64,000 nt of DNA. Source: Bolinopsis microptera. Its lineage: Eukaryota; Ctenophora; Tentaculata; Lobata; Bolinopsidae. The stretch's first letter is position 1. Every line of letters starts with the position of its first letter. Of this stretch, positions 49,801 through 60,637 are shown piece after piece. Location of the stretch: positions 2,022,312-2,086,311 of the forward strand of contig NC_087084.1 of the NCBI RefSeq assembly GCF_026151205.1. The letters run 5' to 3'. The notes below the pieces were generated by a model. The model saw only the letters and a list, made by a program, of their open reading frames with translations, did no database searches and was not told where the DNA came from. The translations under genes were made by a program, and so were the position numbers.

Positions 49801-52800
49801 ATGATCCAGCAGACTACGAACCATCGACTTGTAAAGTGTGATAATCATGACTAGTGATCGCATGATTATTGATTATGTATCCTTGGGCGAAACTGTCGTT
49901 TTGAGAATCTGACATGATGAATCAGATCACGTCACTGATTGGGAACTGTTAATGGCCTGTTAAGGTGTGGAAAATAGGCGCAACTGTCGGTAGGCCGATT
50001 TTGTTCAATAATCCAACTGGAGCAATGAGTTAATTTAATTGATTTAAAGTGAAAATTAAATAAAACTACAACTTAATCGGGCTCGATCTTCATCTTGCTC
50101 AAATTTGCTCCATTGCTCAATTGATAACTTCTTAAGAGTTACTATTGACTACCATATATTGACTTTAATTTTATTAATTTGATTAATTTTCAGGTTGTGG
50201 CTATTGCCTTGTTTTGTTGGATACATCATGATCTAGACGCTAGAAAACACTTCTTCAAAGATCTGTTTAAACTGGTACGTCTGAAATATTCTTCTTTTTA
50301 ATACGTTATTTAATACTGTTCAATTATGTTAACATATTTCTTACATATTTAACATATTTCTTTATGACAAGGATTAATGACCATACTGCCAACTTACTAT
50401 AACTGCGTTTTACTCTGCTACTGAATAGTTTAACAAGAATTCAAATTGTTTACAATTTATCTTTAACGATTCCACTATGTATTTCTACAGATAAAGCTGG
50501 ACATGTTGCCCGCCCCCTTCATAATGACAAGTTTAACCCACAACGTGATGGTTAACGACTGCCCAGAGACGAAGGAAGCGGTTCTTTTAACGGTTGCTAA
50601 ACTCAAACTTCTCTCAGAAGATGTCTCAAAGGTACTTTATATAATTATATAAAGGACTAGCTTCAGAACATTCCCTAAGTTGGATTTTCGTTTTGTTTTT
50701 CAATCCAATCGATTACCCAAGCTAATTAGGAAGGTTGGTTCATATCTCTTATCTCTTATCCCTTATCTCTTATCTCTTATCTCTTATCTCTTATCTCTTA
50801 TCTCTTATCTCTTATCTCTTATCTCTTATCTCTTATCTCTTATCCCTTATCTCTTATCTCTTATCTCTTATCTCTTATCTCTTATCTCTTATCTCTCATC
50901 TCAAAACATAACAGGTAACACTAGACAGCGTACTGGGGACAGAACCCACAATAATCCAGCCAGTAGCTGTTCTACCTAAACGAAGGAACTGCAGTCCGCC
51001 CACTAGGAAGCGGAACAACAGTCACATTTCATCACCCAGAGCTCCCCCAAAAATAACTCTCGATAATGGTAACTACAATGTACATATTATTAGTGAATAA
51101 CTATTGTTTTTGAAGCTTTCTTGGAATTTTTTGGAATCTTTATCACGTTGTGTTTATTATCCATGAATAATGGACATTCCGCATCCTTTCTTTGGTCTGA
51201 GAATGGACTCAATTTTGTACATAATACATTCATTCCGCTACGCACTCGGATTTAACCAAAATTGAACAAATCTCTGTCTAGTGATGGTTGCCGATCTAGT
51301 TGTTTTGATAGATCAAGCAGGTACAAGGTTATCCAATATCCATTATAACTTAACCATATAACAAGTGAAAGGCTTAGTTGAGGTTCACAAACTTCAGATT
51401 GTGCATTGGTGACTTAAACTAGTTTTATAACTAAAGTAACTAACTAAAGTAACATCCACACCGTTTCAGGATCCGCCTTTAAACGGAAAACACCCAGTAA
51501 AATCCCAGTAACAGTTGGTGAAGTAACCAGTGCAGTGCATACCTCCGACTCTCACAGCTCCAGAGATCACCTCAGGTCTTGTTCCTATATCTAGATATTG
51601 AATTGGTGTTAAATTTTATGGAGTTCGTTTTGGAATTTCGAGTTTTTTAAATTTTCACTCATTAACACTTTGCTACCATCCTTGTATAGTCTATACGGTA
51701 ACGTTAGTGCTCCCTCTGACAAATTAATGTTTAATTCCTGTTTAATTCCTATCAGGACACTGCGAGATAACGGGGGGACAAAACGAGATCATCTGTCAGT
51801 AAGGGATCACGTGACCAAGAGGGATCACCTGACGGGGGATGTTGATCAGAAGAGACAGGGAGAGTTTGTTAGGGGTTGTGGTAACGCTATGTTCGTTGTT
51901 GGTAGGTTTTCAGTGAACTTACTTTTCTAATAAACTAATTAATTTTCCTGTGCTATCCCCTCAGATCTAGGATCGTCTTCTAAGATCGTCTTCTAAACTA
52001 TTGTATCCCTCGAAAACACATATTTAATATTTGATCACTAAATTCTCATCTCAACTAAAACCTCACGTATTTGCACAGGGGGCGCGTGTAACGTTAACAT
52101 GACAGATGCTATAAACAAAGTAGAGTACTACAACCCCACGCTGGACAAGTGGTACGAGGCAGGTCCTCTGAAGAAGAGTAGAAGTCTGGTGGGAGTTACT
52201 GTTCTTAGGGGGACACTCTACGCTGTGAGTATATTAAAGTAACTTTGATTGATTTGGACACGAAGGGAAACACACAAATTTGGCTTGGAAACTTCGTTTA
52301 ATACATCGCTAGAGCCTACAAAAAAGAAATAAATTAGTCAGATAAAATCAATCATAATACTCAGTCTACGCTGTGAGTTTTAAACTAATTACAACACTAC
52401 AAATCTATTACATTTATTATAGTATATATATAGTATATTAAAGTAACTTTTTTTTAAATCAAGACACTTATTTTACTTCGGTGTATTCCAACAGCCACAT
52501 TGTTACACAAGTGCAACCAGCCAATTATAACAGGAAGCCGAAGGACTTATTTGGCCAGTGACGGTTAAGGTAGTGTGTACCATACTTTCTTCGCCCGAGA
52601 CTTTGCTGCAATGTGCAGCTCCTCATTTAACCCTTATTTTTAACCAACTGTGCTACCTGGCCGTGATATTAGTATATGATATACGAGTATCTTAGTTGTG
52701 GAACACAACAACAAAATTCAGAATAATCTTAAGGGTAGGGACCCAGATGTCGTTTCTAACCCAAATAAACTTTAAGGAGGCTTTTATTAGTAACTTTGAT

Positions 52801-55800
52801 ATACGAGTAACTTAATTGAATAATTAACTCTCTTAAAGTTAAAACTTTCAAATACGACTTTAACTCTTTTCTATTATAATTAGGGGTCAAGGGTAGTAAC
52901 AAGTGGGAATCTATAGATTCTAGCTTACTTGCTTTTATCGAGCAGTAAAACAATCTTTTTTCGGTGTTTAAGTTGCTTATAAAAATGTAAGCACACATTT
53001 ATTAATTGAAATTATTTGCAACCCATCACCAAAATCATAAATTCAATCCGTAAAAGCTCTCACGAAATGTATATTAATGTACACATGTACTCATTCCGCA
53101 AGGTATGCTGTTTCAAATCTTCCCGCAAAGTTTGGATGCATTATTTATTTATTTAGATAGTTATTAATTAAATGCCAGTTTTTCAATATCGTTTGATGCC
53201 AGTTACAGTTCATCAGAGGCTAATTTGGGTTAGAGCAAGTTATCTTTACTGCCCGGTTTCATGCTTTGCTGCAGACTCAAACCACTTCTTCATGTACTCC
53301 ACAACTTGTGATTTTCCTCCGCATTTTTGTCGCATATGCTCGCATATCCGTCTTTCTCGCCAAATAAACAACCGGATTACATGCAGAGTTCAGTGGAAGT
53401 AACAGGAAGTTGAACAAGAGTTCCAGATGGTATTTATGAGTCTTTATGTAGACATCTTTAAAGAAAATACCTAAACCGTAGACAACAAAAGATCCAATAT
53501 TGCAAAGACAGAAGAGTGTTGAAACCATAATTACAGTCACAGCTTCTCGCCTTGCTATTTCTCCTAAAGCTGACTGTGAATTGGCCTGGCAAATGTTCAT
53601 TATACTCAGTGCGTTAGACATTATCACCATCAGGAATATCCAAGTAAAAATGAGAAATTCATTCGGTAGGACCACATTTTCAGTTGTATAACTATCACAA
53701 GAACACGCGGAAAACTTATAACAAGTCTCAAAAATGAGAACAATCACTCCAAAAACTAAAACTGAGGCATAAATTGCTTTCTGATCCACTATGTAGAGAG
53801 GTGAAGCAACGTTTACAGCTGCAATTACAGCGAGCAATGATGTGATAAAACCTGTGATAAAGACACACACCTTGAAAATATTCAGAATCATCGAGACATC
53901 TACCTTGTGGTCAGAAGGGATATCAACTGCAATGGAGATCCCGACAGCCAAAACGCATACCAGCAGATCAATGATACTTAGCAGAATATAAAGTCGCAGT
54001 TTTGATCCCTCGGAGTTTGCTGAACGAACGTTTGATCTGAGTATTTTTCCGATAAAGTAAGAAATGGAAACTGAGTTGGAGATTGTACCCAAAACCCCTA
54101 TCACTCCACTGGACACTTTAATTGCGGCTAAGATAGTTGCCATTATTCTCTGGATAATGGTAGTTCTGTTGGGTAAGATTACTTCGACCAAAGAGCTTGT
54201 GCTGCCTTTGTGTTCTAGGTCTTCAAGGTATTGATCTTTTCCCTAGATTAATAACTGTTAAGTAAAGTAAATCGTTTGATAATTGATTACAACTTCAATT
54301 TTTTAAATAACCTAATCGTGACTCAGTATAACCTAATTGTGATTCAATTTTTTACCTATTTTTTATCATTAAACTTTTAAAATTGTTACACAAATAAGAA
54401 CATCATCTTATTACATATAAAATTCGCCGAAAGACCTGTACATGCCTTGACAAGTGACCGAGTGTAAACAAAATTAATTAAGGACACCGAAACACCAGAT
54501 GACCAGTAAACTGGTCATAGCAATTACATCGGGCCCTATGTGCACCTTTTAGTGAAGCGATGCTGCAACCAAGGCATGCAAAGTTTGTTCCAATTGACTA
54601 CAAAGGTTACTGCTTAAAATATAGATATCAACAACAAAAATTACCATAAAGACTTAAAGATTTAAATATTTGATTGATCTGATATTTAAATACAATCAAT
54701 TGAAAGATAAAAATATACTCAGAATAAACAAAAATAATGATTTCATTATCTATAACAGGAAATGTAGAGCACTGATTAAGGATTTGTACGAGGTTTTAAT
54801 CTCTTTAAAAAGAAATCAAATCAAAATACTAACTTTTCCGTGAAATTAATAACAGGAATGCGCACAAATCTTTAATCAGTAAAAGACAGTCTTGAAATAC
54901 TGCAAAGAAAAGGAAATAACTATAAAGTAAAGTAAATCGTTTGATTATAACTTTAATTCCCAAAATAACCTAATCGTGATTCGAGGTTCCAGCTATCTTA
55001 GTACTAAAAATAGAACTGATTGATTATTGATTACAAAGAAATTTAATGGTATGCTTTGATATCCGGAGACCGAAGCTAAGTCCAGAGACTTTACAGATTT
55101 AATTAAAATAATGCTAATTAAAATCTATAAGGGTTTACAGAATACCAGGAACATAATTTAGATAATTAATACAACAGACATAATATGTGTAGTAATGAGA
55201 CAGTTATGCATCAATCTTTCATAATTCCTGGAATATATTATAATGTTATCATAAAACCACTTAATATCTATTATTGATGAGTAATTGTCTTGGAATCCAA
55301 GATAATTTACAACATTACTGGGCAGCTGCTTCTAATGAGATTATGTTGTCTCTCAGTTCCAAGTAAAACTTTTGATTTGGAACTGCAACTACCAAAATGA
55401 CTATGAAACATAATATTATTCTCCTTATTAAAATTTAAGGCGGTTTCTTGAGAGTTGAGTCAAACCCCGACTATGGGAATTTGGACAGTTTAATTGGTCA
55501 AATTTTGGGGTTTTTTCATACTAAAATTATAAAAAGGAGAAAGTGAGAATTTCCTGGGAAATAGGGCACGGTAAATCAGGACACTGTAAATCGACTCGCA
55601 TAACAAAATAAAAAGGAATCAATTTAATGTTTAAAAGACGACTCCGTAGAATTACGAAACATTTGCTACCCCACTCCTATGCGGCAAAAATATTGTATAA
55701 GGTATATATAAGTTATATATAAGTTATATATAAGTTATATATAACTGAATAATGTACACAATACGGTGCCCATGTCTAAACAGTGGCTCTCCTTAAAACC

Positions 55801-58526
55801 TCTCTCCTCATCGGAGCAAAAAGTTTAAACCAAACACGGCCACTGGTCTCATAAAATTTATAAAAAAACCAAATAAGGTTAAATTAATTAACACACATTT
55901 GAAAGCAACTCAACTAACAGCCTCAAGAGTCAAGAATCCGCGGTATCACTCATATTCAATTGTCTACTGTGGCTTCCATCGCGCATCTAATAGCGTACTA
56001 TAAATTTAACTTATTTGATATATTTAACATATTTAATATAATATATTATTTAATATAATATAATATATTTAACATATTTATTATTTATTTTGACATATAT
56101 CGTGTTTCAGGTAGGAGGGTTTGACGGTATCTCCCCAATTGACACAGTAGAATGCTACAACCAGTCCACCAACACGTGGAGTAGTATGGGGAGGATGATC
56201 TCAGCTAGAAGGGGAGCTGGGGTTACTAATCTTAACGATAAGATATACGCTGTCGGGGGTTATGATGGTGAGTAGTAGTGAGGGGGGACGAAGTTTAGAG
56301 AGATGAGGTTTAGAGAGATGAGGTTTAGATAGTCGAGGTTTAGAATTGACACAGTAGAATGCTACAACCAGTCCACCAACACGTGGAGTAGTATGGGGAG
56401 GATGATCTCAGCTAGAAGGGGAGCTGGGGTTACTAATCTTAACGATAAGATATACGCTGTCGGGGGTTATGATGGTGAGTAGTAGTGAGGGAGGACGAGG
56501 TTTAGAGAGACGAGGTTTAGAGAGATGAGGTTTAGAGAGATGAGGTTTAGAGAGATGAGGTTTAGAGAGATGAGGTTTAGAGAGATGAGGTTGAGAGTGA
56601 TGAGGTTTAGAGAGACGAGGTTTAGAGAGATGAGGTTTAGAGAGATGAAGTTGAGAGAGTTGAGGTTTAGAGAGATGATGTTGAGAGAGATGAGGTTGAG
56701 AGGGATGAGGTTTAGAGAGATGAGGTTTAGATAGTTAGGTTGAGAGAGATGAGGTTTAGATAGTCGAGGTTGAGAGAGATGAGGTTTAGAGAGATAAGGT
56801 TTAGAGAGATGAGGTTGAGAGAGATGAGGTTGAGAGAGATGAGGTTTAGAGAGATAAGGTTTAGAGAGATGAGGTTGAGAGAGATGAGGTTTAGAGAGAT
56901 GAAGTTTAGATAGATGATGTTTAGAGAGATGATGTTTAGAGAGATGAGGTTTAGAAAGATGAGGTTTAGAGAGATGAGGTTTAGATAGATGATGTTTAGA
57001 GAGATGAGGTTTAGAGAGATGAGGTTTAGAGAGATGAGGTTTAGAGAGATGAGGTTGAGAGATGAGGTTTAGAGAGATGAGGTTTAGAGAGATGATGCTT
57101 AGAGAGATGAGGTTTAGAGAGATGAGGTTGAGAGAGATGAGGTTTAGAGAGATGAGGTTTAGAGAGATGAGGTTGAGAGATGAGGTTTAGAGAGATGAGG
57201 TTTAGAGAGATGATGCTTAGAGAGATGAGGTTTAGAGAGATGAGGTTGAGAGAGATGAGGTTTAGAGAGATGAGGTTTAGAGAGATGAGGTTTAGAGAGA
57301 TGAGGTTGAGAGAGATGAGGTTTAGAGAGATGAGGTTGAAAGAGATGATGCTTAGAGAGATGAGGTTTAGAGAGATGAGGTTTAGAGAGATGAGGTTTAG
57401 AGAGATGAGGTTTAGATAGTCGAGGTTTAGAATTTTAATGTGTGGCTTTAACCTGCGTCTCATGAAATAATTGAGTTAGAGCTTTGAAATTCCGATTGCC
57501 TTTTAGAGTCAACTAGTTGATGACGATGTATCATTCTCTTACCGTAATTATCTGCTGAATATGAATAGCCATTGTACTGTTAGCGTTAAGCTCGAAAACA
57601 TATAAACTAGTTCAGTAAATTTTATGCAATATGAATTTGTGGACTACGTTAGCTGACGTTGAGTATGAATATTGAATTCGACAAGTCAGTAATGACTGAT
57701 GATGCTATTAAGCTGCATTATTTTTCATGTCTTCATGATCATCAGCATTCTTACTGAATATCTCTTCTTATATCTCTACTTATATCTTGTTACTTAAGTT
57801 ATATCCTTTACTCTAACCAATCCCACAGGCACTAAATTATTGAGTCAGTGTGAGGTGTACCACGACAATACCAACAGTTGGGAGCCCATTGCTACACTCC
57901 AAACCTGCAGATTTGCACTCGGAGCTGCATCCCTCGATAAAAAAATCTACGCTGTTGGTATGTGCCCTTTTTTACTCTATCTGATGCAGTAGGCGGGTGG
58001 GGGCAGGCCATTATTATATGCACCGGTTATTTGAAGGCTATTCCCAATCCTAAATCTCGCCCCAATCCTAAATCAACCTTTTAAAAAAATTTTAATTCTA
58101 CTTCTAGCCCTCCATAAATCATAAATAATTTTACTATTGCATTAATAACACAATTGATTAAATTTAATCAAAATATATTAAATCTAAAAATATCAAATTT
58201 ACTGATACAAAGCTTATCAAAAATATAAAGCTAATCAAAAATAATTTAATCAAAGTAGATTAAATCTATAAATATCAAATTTACTGATACAAAGCTAATC
58301 AAAAATATAAAGCTAATCAAAAATAATTTAATCAAAGTTACAATATCAAATTTACTGATACATAGCTAATCAAAAATAATTTGGTTCAATATTTATTAAT
58401 TAACCAATTAATCAACTAATTTTACCTCCCAGGCGGGTTTGACGGGCTATCCCACTTGTCTACAGTTGAGATGTATGACCCTTATTCGAACTCTTGGAAT
58501 AACGTCGCTTCTATGAGCATGAGCAG
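37762..58526 (+). CDS. BTB-BACK-Kelch protein (KLHL-like), 3' partial, 15 exons
   Basis: Exons: 37762-37893, 38081-38242, 38391-38495, 39314-39413, 39729-39832, 40467-40613, 50194-50274, 50491-50631, 50915-51068, 51470-51575, 51756-51901, 52079-52224, 56111-56267, 57829-57957, 58433-58526; phases agree at every junction, giving about 634 residues. Order: N-terminal tail; BTB (CNVVLIVNDAEILAHKSVLA, then FFRAMFES and FAYTGNIAV); BACK (DFIARNFTDV, FMLSYNQVCEII, WIHHDLDAR); a basic Ser/Arg/Lys linker over three exons; Kelch blades (KVEYYNPTLDKWYEAGPL, TVECYNQSTNTW..YAVGGYDG, CEVYHDNTNSW, GGFDGLSHLSTVEMYDPYS). KLHL proteins are known Cullin-3 substrate adaptors: BTB/BACK binds CUL3 and the Kelch propeller holds the substrate. 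Only about 3.5 blades are visible, so exons past 58526, possibly beyond the window, are expected. Introns 6 and 12 carry other genes. Confidence 0.9.
38806..39245. repeat. 99-bp tandem repeat copying a 3' splice-site region (Kelch intron 3)
   Basis: Four full units plus a partial one; each has CTTACACTTTACAATTTACAG, matching the TTACAATTTACAG of the true acceptor at 39313. CAG positions are spaced exactly 99 bp (38844, 38943, 39042, 39141). The sequences after each decoy CAG hit stops quickly, so they are not exons. Confidence 0.85.
39930..40452. repeat. Low-complexity array (AACAACAAT / CAGTAACCA units), Kelch intron 5
   Basis: 9-bp and 6-bp variants of AACAACAAT and ACAGTAACC fill the intron up to the acceptor CCTCCGCAG at 40466. 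The array keeps all frames open for 190-250 codons on both strands (poly-TT, VV or LL readings); these are not genes. Confidence 0.92.
40691..40795 (+). mobile_element. SINE-like fragment: tRNA-like B box plus hammerhead tail
   Basis: Starts TAATCGCAAGGTTGCTGGATCG, where GGATCGATACC resembles the polymerase III B box GGTTCGANTCC, passes through about 40 bp and ends with a complete hammerhead ribozyme. It sits abruptly inside TATATA-rich DNA on both sides, so its A-box half seems lost. Retrozyme-related or hammerhead-tailed SINE families are the nearest known classes. Confidence 0.65.
40752..40794 (+). ncRNA. Type I hammerhead self-cleaving ribozyme
   Basis: Stem I CCATA (40752-40756) pairs with TATGG (40790-40794). 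Core CTGATGA (40757-40763); stem II GTCC/GGAC (40764-40767, 40773-40776) around loop TAATA; core GAAA (40777-40780), whose last A opens stem III ACA/TGT with a CTG loop; cleavage triplet GTC with the predicted cut after C40789. All conserved catalytic positions of the family are present. The 3-bp stem III is typical of metazoan repeat-borne hammerheads, which may cleave best as dimers. Confidence 0.88.
41088..44070 (-). CDS. Retrotransposon ORF2, reverse transcriptase and RNase H part
   Basis: The frame is open from about 44070; its first Met is at 43706 (872 residues from there). Numbered from that Met: reverse transcriptase about 120-370, with catalytic Asp216 (VFLDIEGAFD), GCPQGGILSP at 271-280 and FADD at 305-308; a thumb region; RNase H 583-710 with CYTDGS (Asp587), QTELTAI (Glu627), SDSLSS (Asp651) and HIGLWGNEKADELA; a CCHC knuckle C803-C806-H815-C820. 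The protein copies element RNA at a nicked genomic target. The stretch 43707-44070 is an in-frame continuation linking it to the endonuclease ORF, so the original was one protein. Confidence 0.88.
43988..45010 (-). CDS. Retrotransposon ORF2, AP-like endonuclease part (frameshifted end)
   Basis: 340 codons. After about 75 lysine-rich residues the exonuclease-endonuclease-phosphatase fold begins: QINLKRKFNAW (N site), ATEPYSN (Glu), AASYMDINGPV, IIGSDTNSHHTLWG (Asp/Asn), and the C-terminal SDHRYIMF. This enzyme nicks the target to prime reverse transcription. The last 25 residues or so (after TDWTDL) are in the wrong frame; the real continuation is in the neighbouring frame from about 44070. 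The start ATG at 45010 is the first in frame, but the true N terminus may be earlier. Confidence 0.8.
   Translation of the reverse strand: MSGRDHAYLLEGQLLLPDPVQLLSAPPAMIGHNTCLGGGTASTPLNDAQTSTKKKRRQKKLKTTIAARNKQSETYSVTQINLKRKFNAWKTLLINTHGRRNPIILATEPYSNNKNLIPPINKDLTQYYYKVGDKRPRAAIVLHKNLTVKCWELTQFTTPDQVAIKIQLSSTELILAASYMDINGPVPPQETSPLAKYANDNNIPLIIGSDTNSHHTLWGNKACNKRGEELLDFLSSLGLSCANKGSSPTFLNSRGHNSIIDLTITNQLGGGLISNWHVSDLYSNSDHRYIMFDITTGPKKEPKQIRLVKNTDWTDLMRSYRITPTLTTHKSTLRLKLITK
45248..45358 (-). repeat. About 112-bp segment, copy A (paired with 46131-46243)
   Basis: On the minus strand both copies read through the same frame with TVTIHxDQLKQVKLFAV, DG and FESTV kept despite about 12 base changes. 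Copy A lies in the 5' part of the retrotransposon, so it may be an ORF1 remnant. Confidence 0.5.
45407..47001. other. Kelch intron 6, between retrotransposon and GPCR
   Basis: Includes the second copy (46131-46243) of the 112-bp segment, inside a GC-richer stretch from about 45700 to 46380, perhaps a second fragment of the same element family. No supported gene. Confidence 0.45.
47002..47268 (+). other. Unassigned 88-codon open frame
   Basis: Opens right after an acceptor-like ATAATTCCAG and reads to TAA at 47266. It is Arg/Leu-rich with an internal near-repeat (RLFLRVRGSLSQPIE and RSFLGIRLSRSQPLPIE). I do not recognise the family; it might be a 3' exon or chance. Confidence 0.25.
47458..48851 (+). 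CDS. Rhodopsin-class (class A-like) GPCR, frameshifted, inside Kelch intron 6
   Basis: The ATG at 47458 starts a short N terminus with an NNT glycosylation site, then TM1 (IGLLLTGMLLVAVLGNMAAL). The frame breaks near 47635-47650 and continues from HFKLYILIVFVDIS (TM2) in another frame to TM7. TM3 ends SVTRAVAIASP, so DRY is replaced by TRA; TM6 has FLLCNIPVFLYY; TM7 has NAAINPCLYL, an intact NPxxY. A long C-tail ends in a pentapeptide array NSVES/NSVGL. One indel upstream means a pseudogene, a sequencing error or an allele; the rest is well preserved. It is transcribed in the same direction as the host gene, with its own 5' region of TTCACAGACTC repeats (47385-47450). Confidence 0.8.
48690..48955 (+). 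repeat. 15-bp coding minisatellite in the GPCR C-tail
   Basis: Units AACTCTGTTGAGTCG and AACTCTGTTGGGTTG. A one-base loss (AACTCGTTG) at about 48826 moves the frame to the stop at 48851; in the other frame the array continues to about 48950 and on to a stop near 49000, so slippage seems to have shortened the tail. Confidence 0.8.
48964..50193. other. Kelch intron 6, downstream of the GPCR
   Basis: No supported gene. A 62-codon ORF at 49421-49609 has no recognisable domain. The acceptor for Kelch exon 7 (AATTTTCAG) is at the right edge. Confidence 0.45.
50738..50897. repeat. 7-bp repeat (TCTCTTA)n in Kelch intron 8
   Basis: About 22 copies with two CCCTTA variants, ending 17 bp before the acceptor AACATAACAG at 50914, in the place of the polypyrimidine tract. 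Confidence 0.9.
52225..53276. other. Kelch intron 12, left part
   Basis: AT-rich; no exon or RNA gene supported. Confidence 0.45.
53277..54191 (-). CDS. Rhodopsin-class (class A-like) GPCR, intact, inside Kelch intron 12 (antisense)
   Basis: 304 codons, single exon, no break. The N terminus carries NRTT (glycosylation). Seven hydrophobic segments: about 22-50, 67-90, 103-128, 142-160, 180-200, 220-245 and 260-280. The TM3 end reads AAVNVASPLYI in place of DRY; this ASP motif is shared with the GPCR at 47458 (AIASP). TM6 has FCLCNIGSFVVYG, with no CWxP proline; TM7 has LNSACNPVVYLA, an intact NPxxY. The short cytoplasmic tail is basic and Cys-containing. The ligand is unknown. Motif sharing suggests a lineage-specific family with the intron 6 gene rather than a conserved receptor type. 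Confidence 0.82.
   Translation of the reverse strand: MVEVILPNRTTIIQRIMATILAAIKVSSGVIGVLGTISNSVSISYFIGKILRSNVRSANSEGSKLRLYILLSIIDLLVCVLAVGISIAVDIPSDHKVDVSMILNIFKVCVFITGFITSLLAVIAAVNVASPLYIVDQKAIYASVLVFGVIVLIFETCYKFSACSCDSYTTENVVLPNEFLIFTWIFLMVIMSNALSIMNICQANSQSALGEIARREAVTVIMVSTLFCLCNIGSFVVYGLGIFFKDVYIKTHKYHLELLFNFLLLPLNSACNPVVYLARKTDMRAYATKMRRKITSCGVHEEVV
54192..56110. other. Kelch intron 12, right part
   Basis: AT-rich without a supported gene. Contains a (AAGTTATATAT)n tract at about 55700-55745. It would hold the promoter of the minus-strand GPCR. Confidence 0.45.
56283..57432. repeat. 15-bp minisatellite GAGGTTTAGAGAGAT (Kelch intron 13)
   Basis: About 70 units with GAGGTTGAGAGAGAT and GATGCTTAGAGAGAT variants. 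It is interrupted only by a partial duplicate of the preceding exon (56345-56467). ORFs on both strands (MRFREMRF.. and LNLISLNL..) are repeat readings. Confidence 0.92.
56345..56467 (+). pseudogene. Partial duplicate of Kelch exon 13
   Basis: From AATTGACACAG to the TATGATG|GTGAGT donor it is identical to 56139-56267, including some 16 bp of the following intron. It lacks the first 28 bases and the true acceptor; minisatellite GAGGTTTAG takes their place. If spliced after exon 13 the phase gives CAG TAG, an immediate stop, so it is a pseudo-exon. Confidence 0.8.
57958..58432. other. Kelch intron 14 with AT-rich imperfect repeats
   Basis: Repeated AAAGCTAATCAAAAATA and ATCAAATTTACTGATACA blocks (58190-58380). 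Confidence 0.6.
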
Positions 58527-59764
58527 GTTAGTCCTTACTTCTTTTACCCCTCACGAGGTCACGATATATATTCACGATATTGAAAACTAGTTTTGGTATT
58601 CTAGTTATTATTGGTGTTTGCAGTGGGTGTATGATATCTCCCTATAAGGATATCAATTATCAGGTTAAGTATCAGGTTAACATGCCTTTTACCTTAGCTT
58701 ACATAATAAATTGTCATGTCTTCATGTGAATAATACCTCCGGCGGACTTATCTCTGTGACTGTTAAAATACTCTTACTTTATAAGTACCACATCATTGTG
58801 TTCTTTGTAGATGAGTTTTATGTTTGAGTATTCTCTCAAAGGGTTCAAATTGTTTCCGACATATTCATCATTACATTTATAATTTATCTAACTAGTGACT
58901 AGTACTCTGCTCTACAGGTGTTTCACATATTCCATTCGACATTCATTTTATACATGATGTAGGTATGTGACACTGAGAATGGAAGGAAATTTGATATTCG
59001 GAGAAAATTACCTCCTTTAATTATCGTTTTGAATAAATGCTGAAATTTAATCCTTTACAATTCTCACTGCTTACCTGAGCACGTCTGTGTATTGATAGTT
59101 GGATAATATCCGGTTGGAAGAGATAAGGACAAATAAAACAGGAAGTTAAGAATGTAGGCAAATTTTCGGCGTCAACACCATCTTCAGGCTAAAATTGGTA
59201 TAAATGTTAGTATACAATTATAAATGGTTCTATTCTAGTTAAAATGCTAAATTAATTGGTATTATGTATTACATAAAATGGTGATGTACACACGTTTTAC
59301 ACTCTGTCCAAGTACATAATATCTACCGTAAATAAGGTATACTGTTTGTTGTTTGTTTGTTTATAGAACCCGTCCCAGTCTCGTATCGGAAACTGACGAA
59401 ACTCAATTTTGAGTGTGAATACGGGTGGTACCTGCAAAAGTGTTCATTATGCATTTGGAGTTATGTAAAACTGCAGTTATATTACAATAATTGTGCTAGT
59501 GTATTTTTATTATTTACGATCGATATCAGATCGGTATCCTTGCATATGCTTCCAAAATTGTAAATATTGAACTTTATGCACAATGTACTGGAATGGTTTG
59601 AAAGAGAAAAATATATATATATATTATATAGATTAATAAATTTCTTTCTTTTTTTTTTAAGTCGGGGAAAACATAGTATGTAACGTCGATACCAAACTAA
59701 TTATTGAGCGAATGAGTTGTTGATTTCTGGGTTGCAGAGTCCTCCTGTTTCCTCAGTCTTTGAA
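58527..59764. other. Sequence after the last visible Kelch exon
   Basis: It should be an intron of the BTB-Kelch gene. Two acceptor-like sites (near 58918 and 59366) open frames that end after about a dozen codons without Kelch residues. Confidence 0.4.
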
Positions 59765-60637
59765 TTAGTTGCGGCAACTTGGTCGTTTAGCTCCGGACAG
59801 TCTATGCAACGTCTATGCAACGTCCATGCAACAACAAAAGAACCGTCTATGCAACGTCTATGCAACGTCCCTGCACAATGAACACTCTATGCACACTCCC
59901 TGCACGGTCAGTCTATGCAACGTCTATGCAACGTCTATGCAACGTCTATGCAACGTCCCTGCACAGTACCATATGAACACCGGCTACTAGCCGGCTACTA
60001 GCCGGCTAGTAGCCACTTTTGTAATAACAGCTCCTCAACTTCACATTACCAACCGGCTACTAACCGGCACTTGAAAAGTGGTCACTAGCCGGCTACTAAC
60101 CGGCTACTAGCCGGCTAGTGACCACAAAGTGGCTACTAACCGGCTACTAAGCGGTCACTAGCCGGCTATTAGCCGAGCTCTAAAGCAGACCTACTAGTAG
60201 CCGGTTCCAAACCGGCTACTAGCCGGCACTTAGAAAGCGGTCACTAGCCGGCTACTAACCGGCTACTAACCGGCTAGTAACCACCAAGTGGCTACTAACC
60301 GGTCACTAGCCGGCTCTTAAGCGGACCTACTAGTAGCCGGTTCCAAACCGGCTACTAGCCGGCTAGTGACCGCTTAGTAGCCGGTTAGTAGCCACTTTGT
60401 GGTCACTAGCCGGCTAGTAGCCGGTTAGTAGCCGGCTAGTGACCACTTTTCAAGTGCCGGTTAGTAGCCGGTTGTTAATGTGAAGTTGAGGAGCTGTTAT
60501 TACAAAAGTGGCTACTAGCCGGCTAGTAGCCGGCTAGTAGCCGGTGTTCATATGGTACTGCGCAGGGACGTTGCATAGACGTTGCATAGACGTTGCATAG
60601 ACTGAAGTTGCAGGGAGTGTGCATAGAGTGTTCATTG

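Noticed and set aside
58918-58965. Possible next Kelch exon after TCTACAG
   Set aside because: In the required phase it reads about 13 codons without Kelch motifs, then stops.
59366-59415. Possible terminal exon after GTTTATAG
   Set aside because: In phase it gives about 15 codons without blade residues before a stop.
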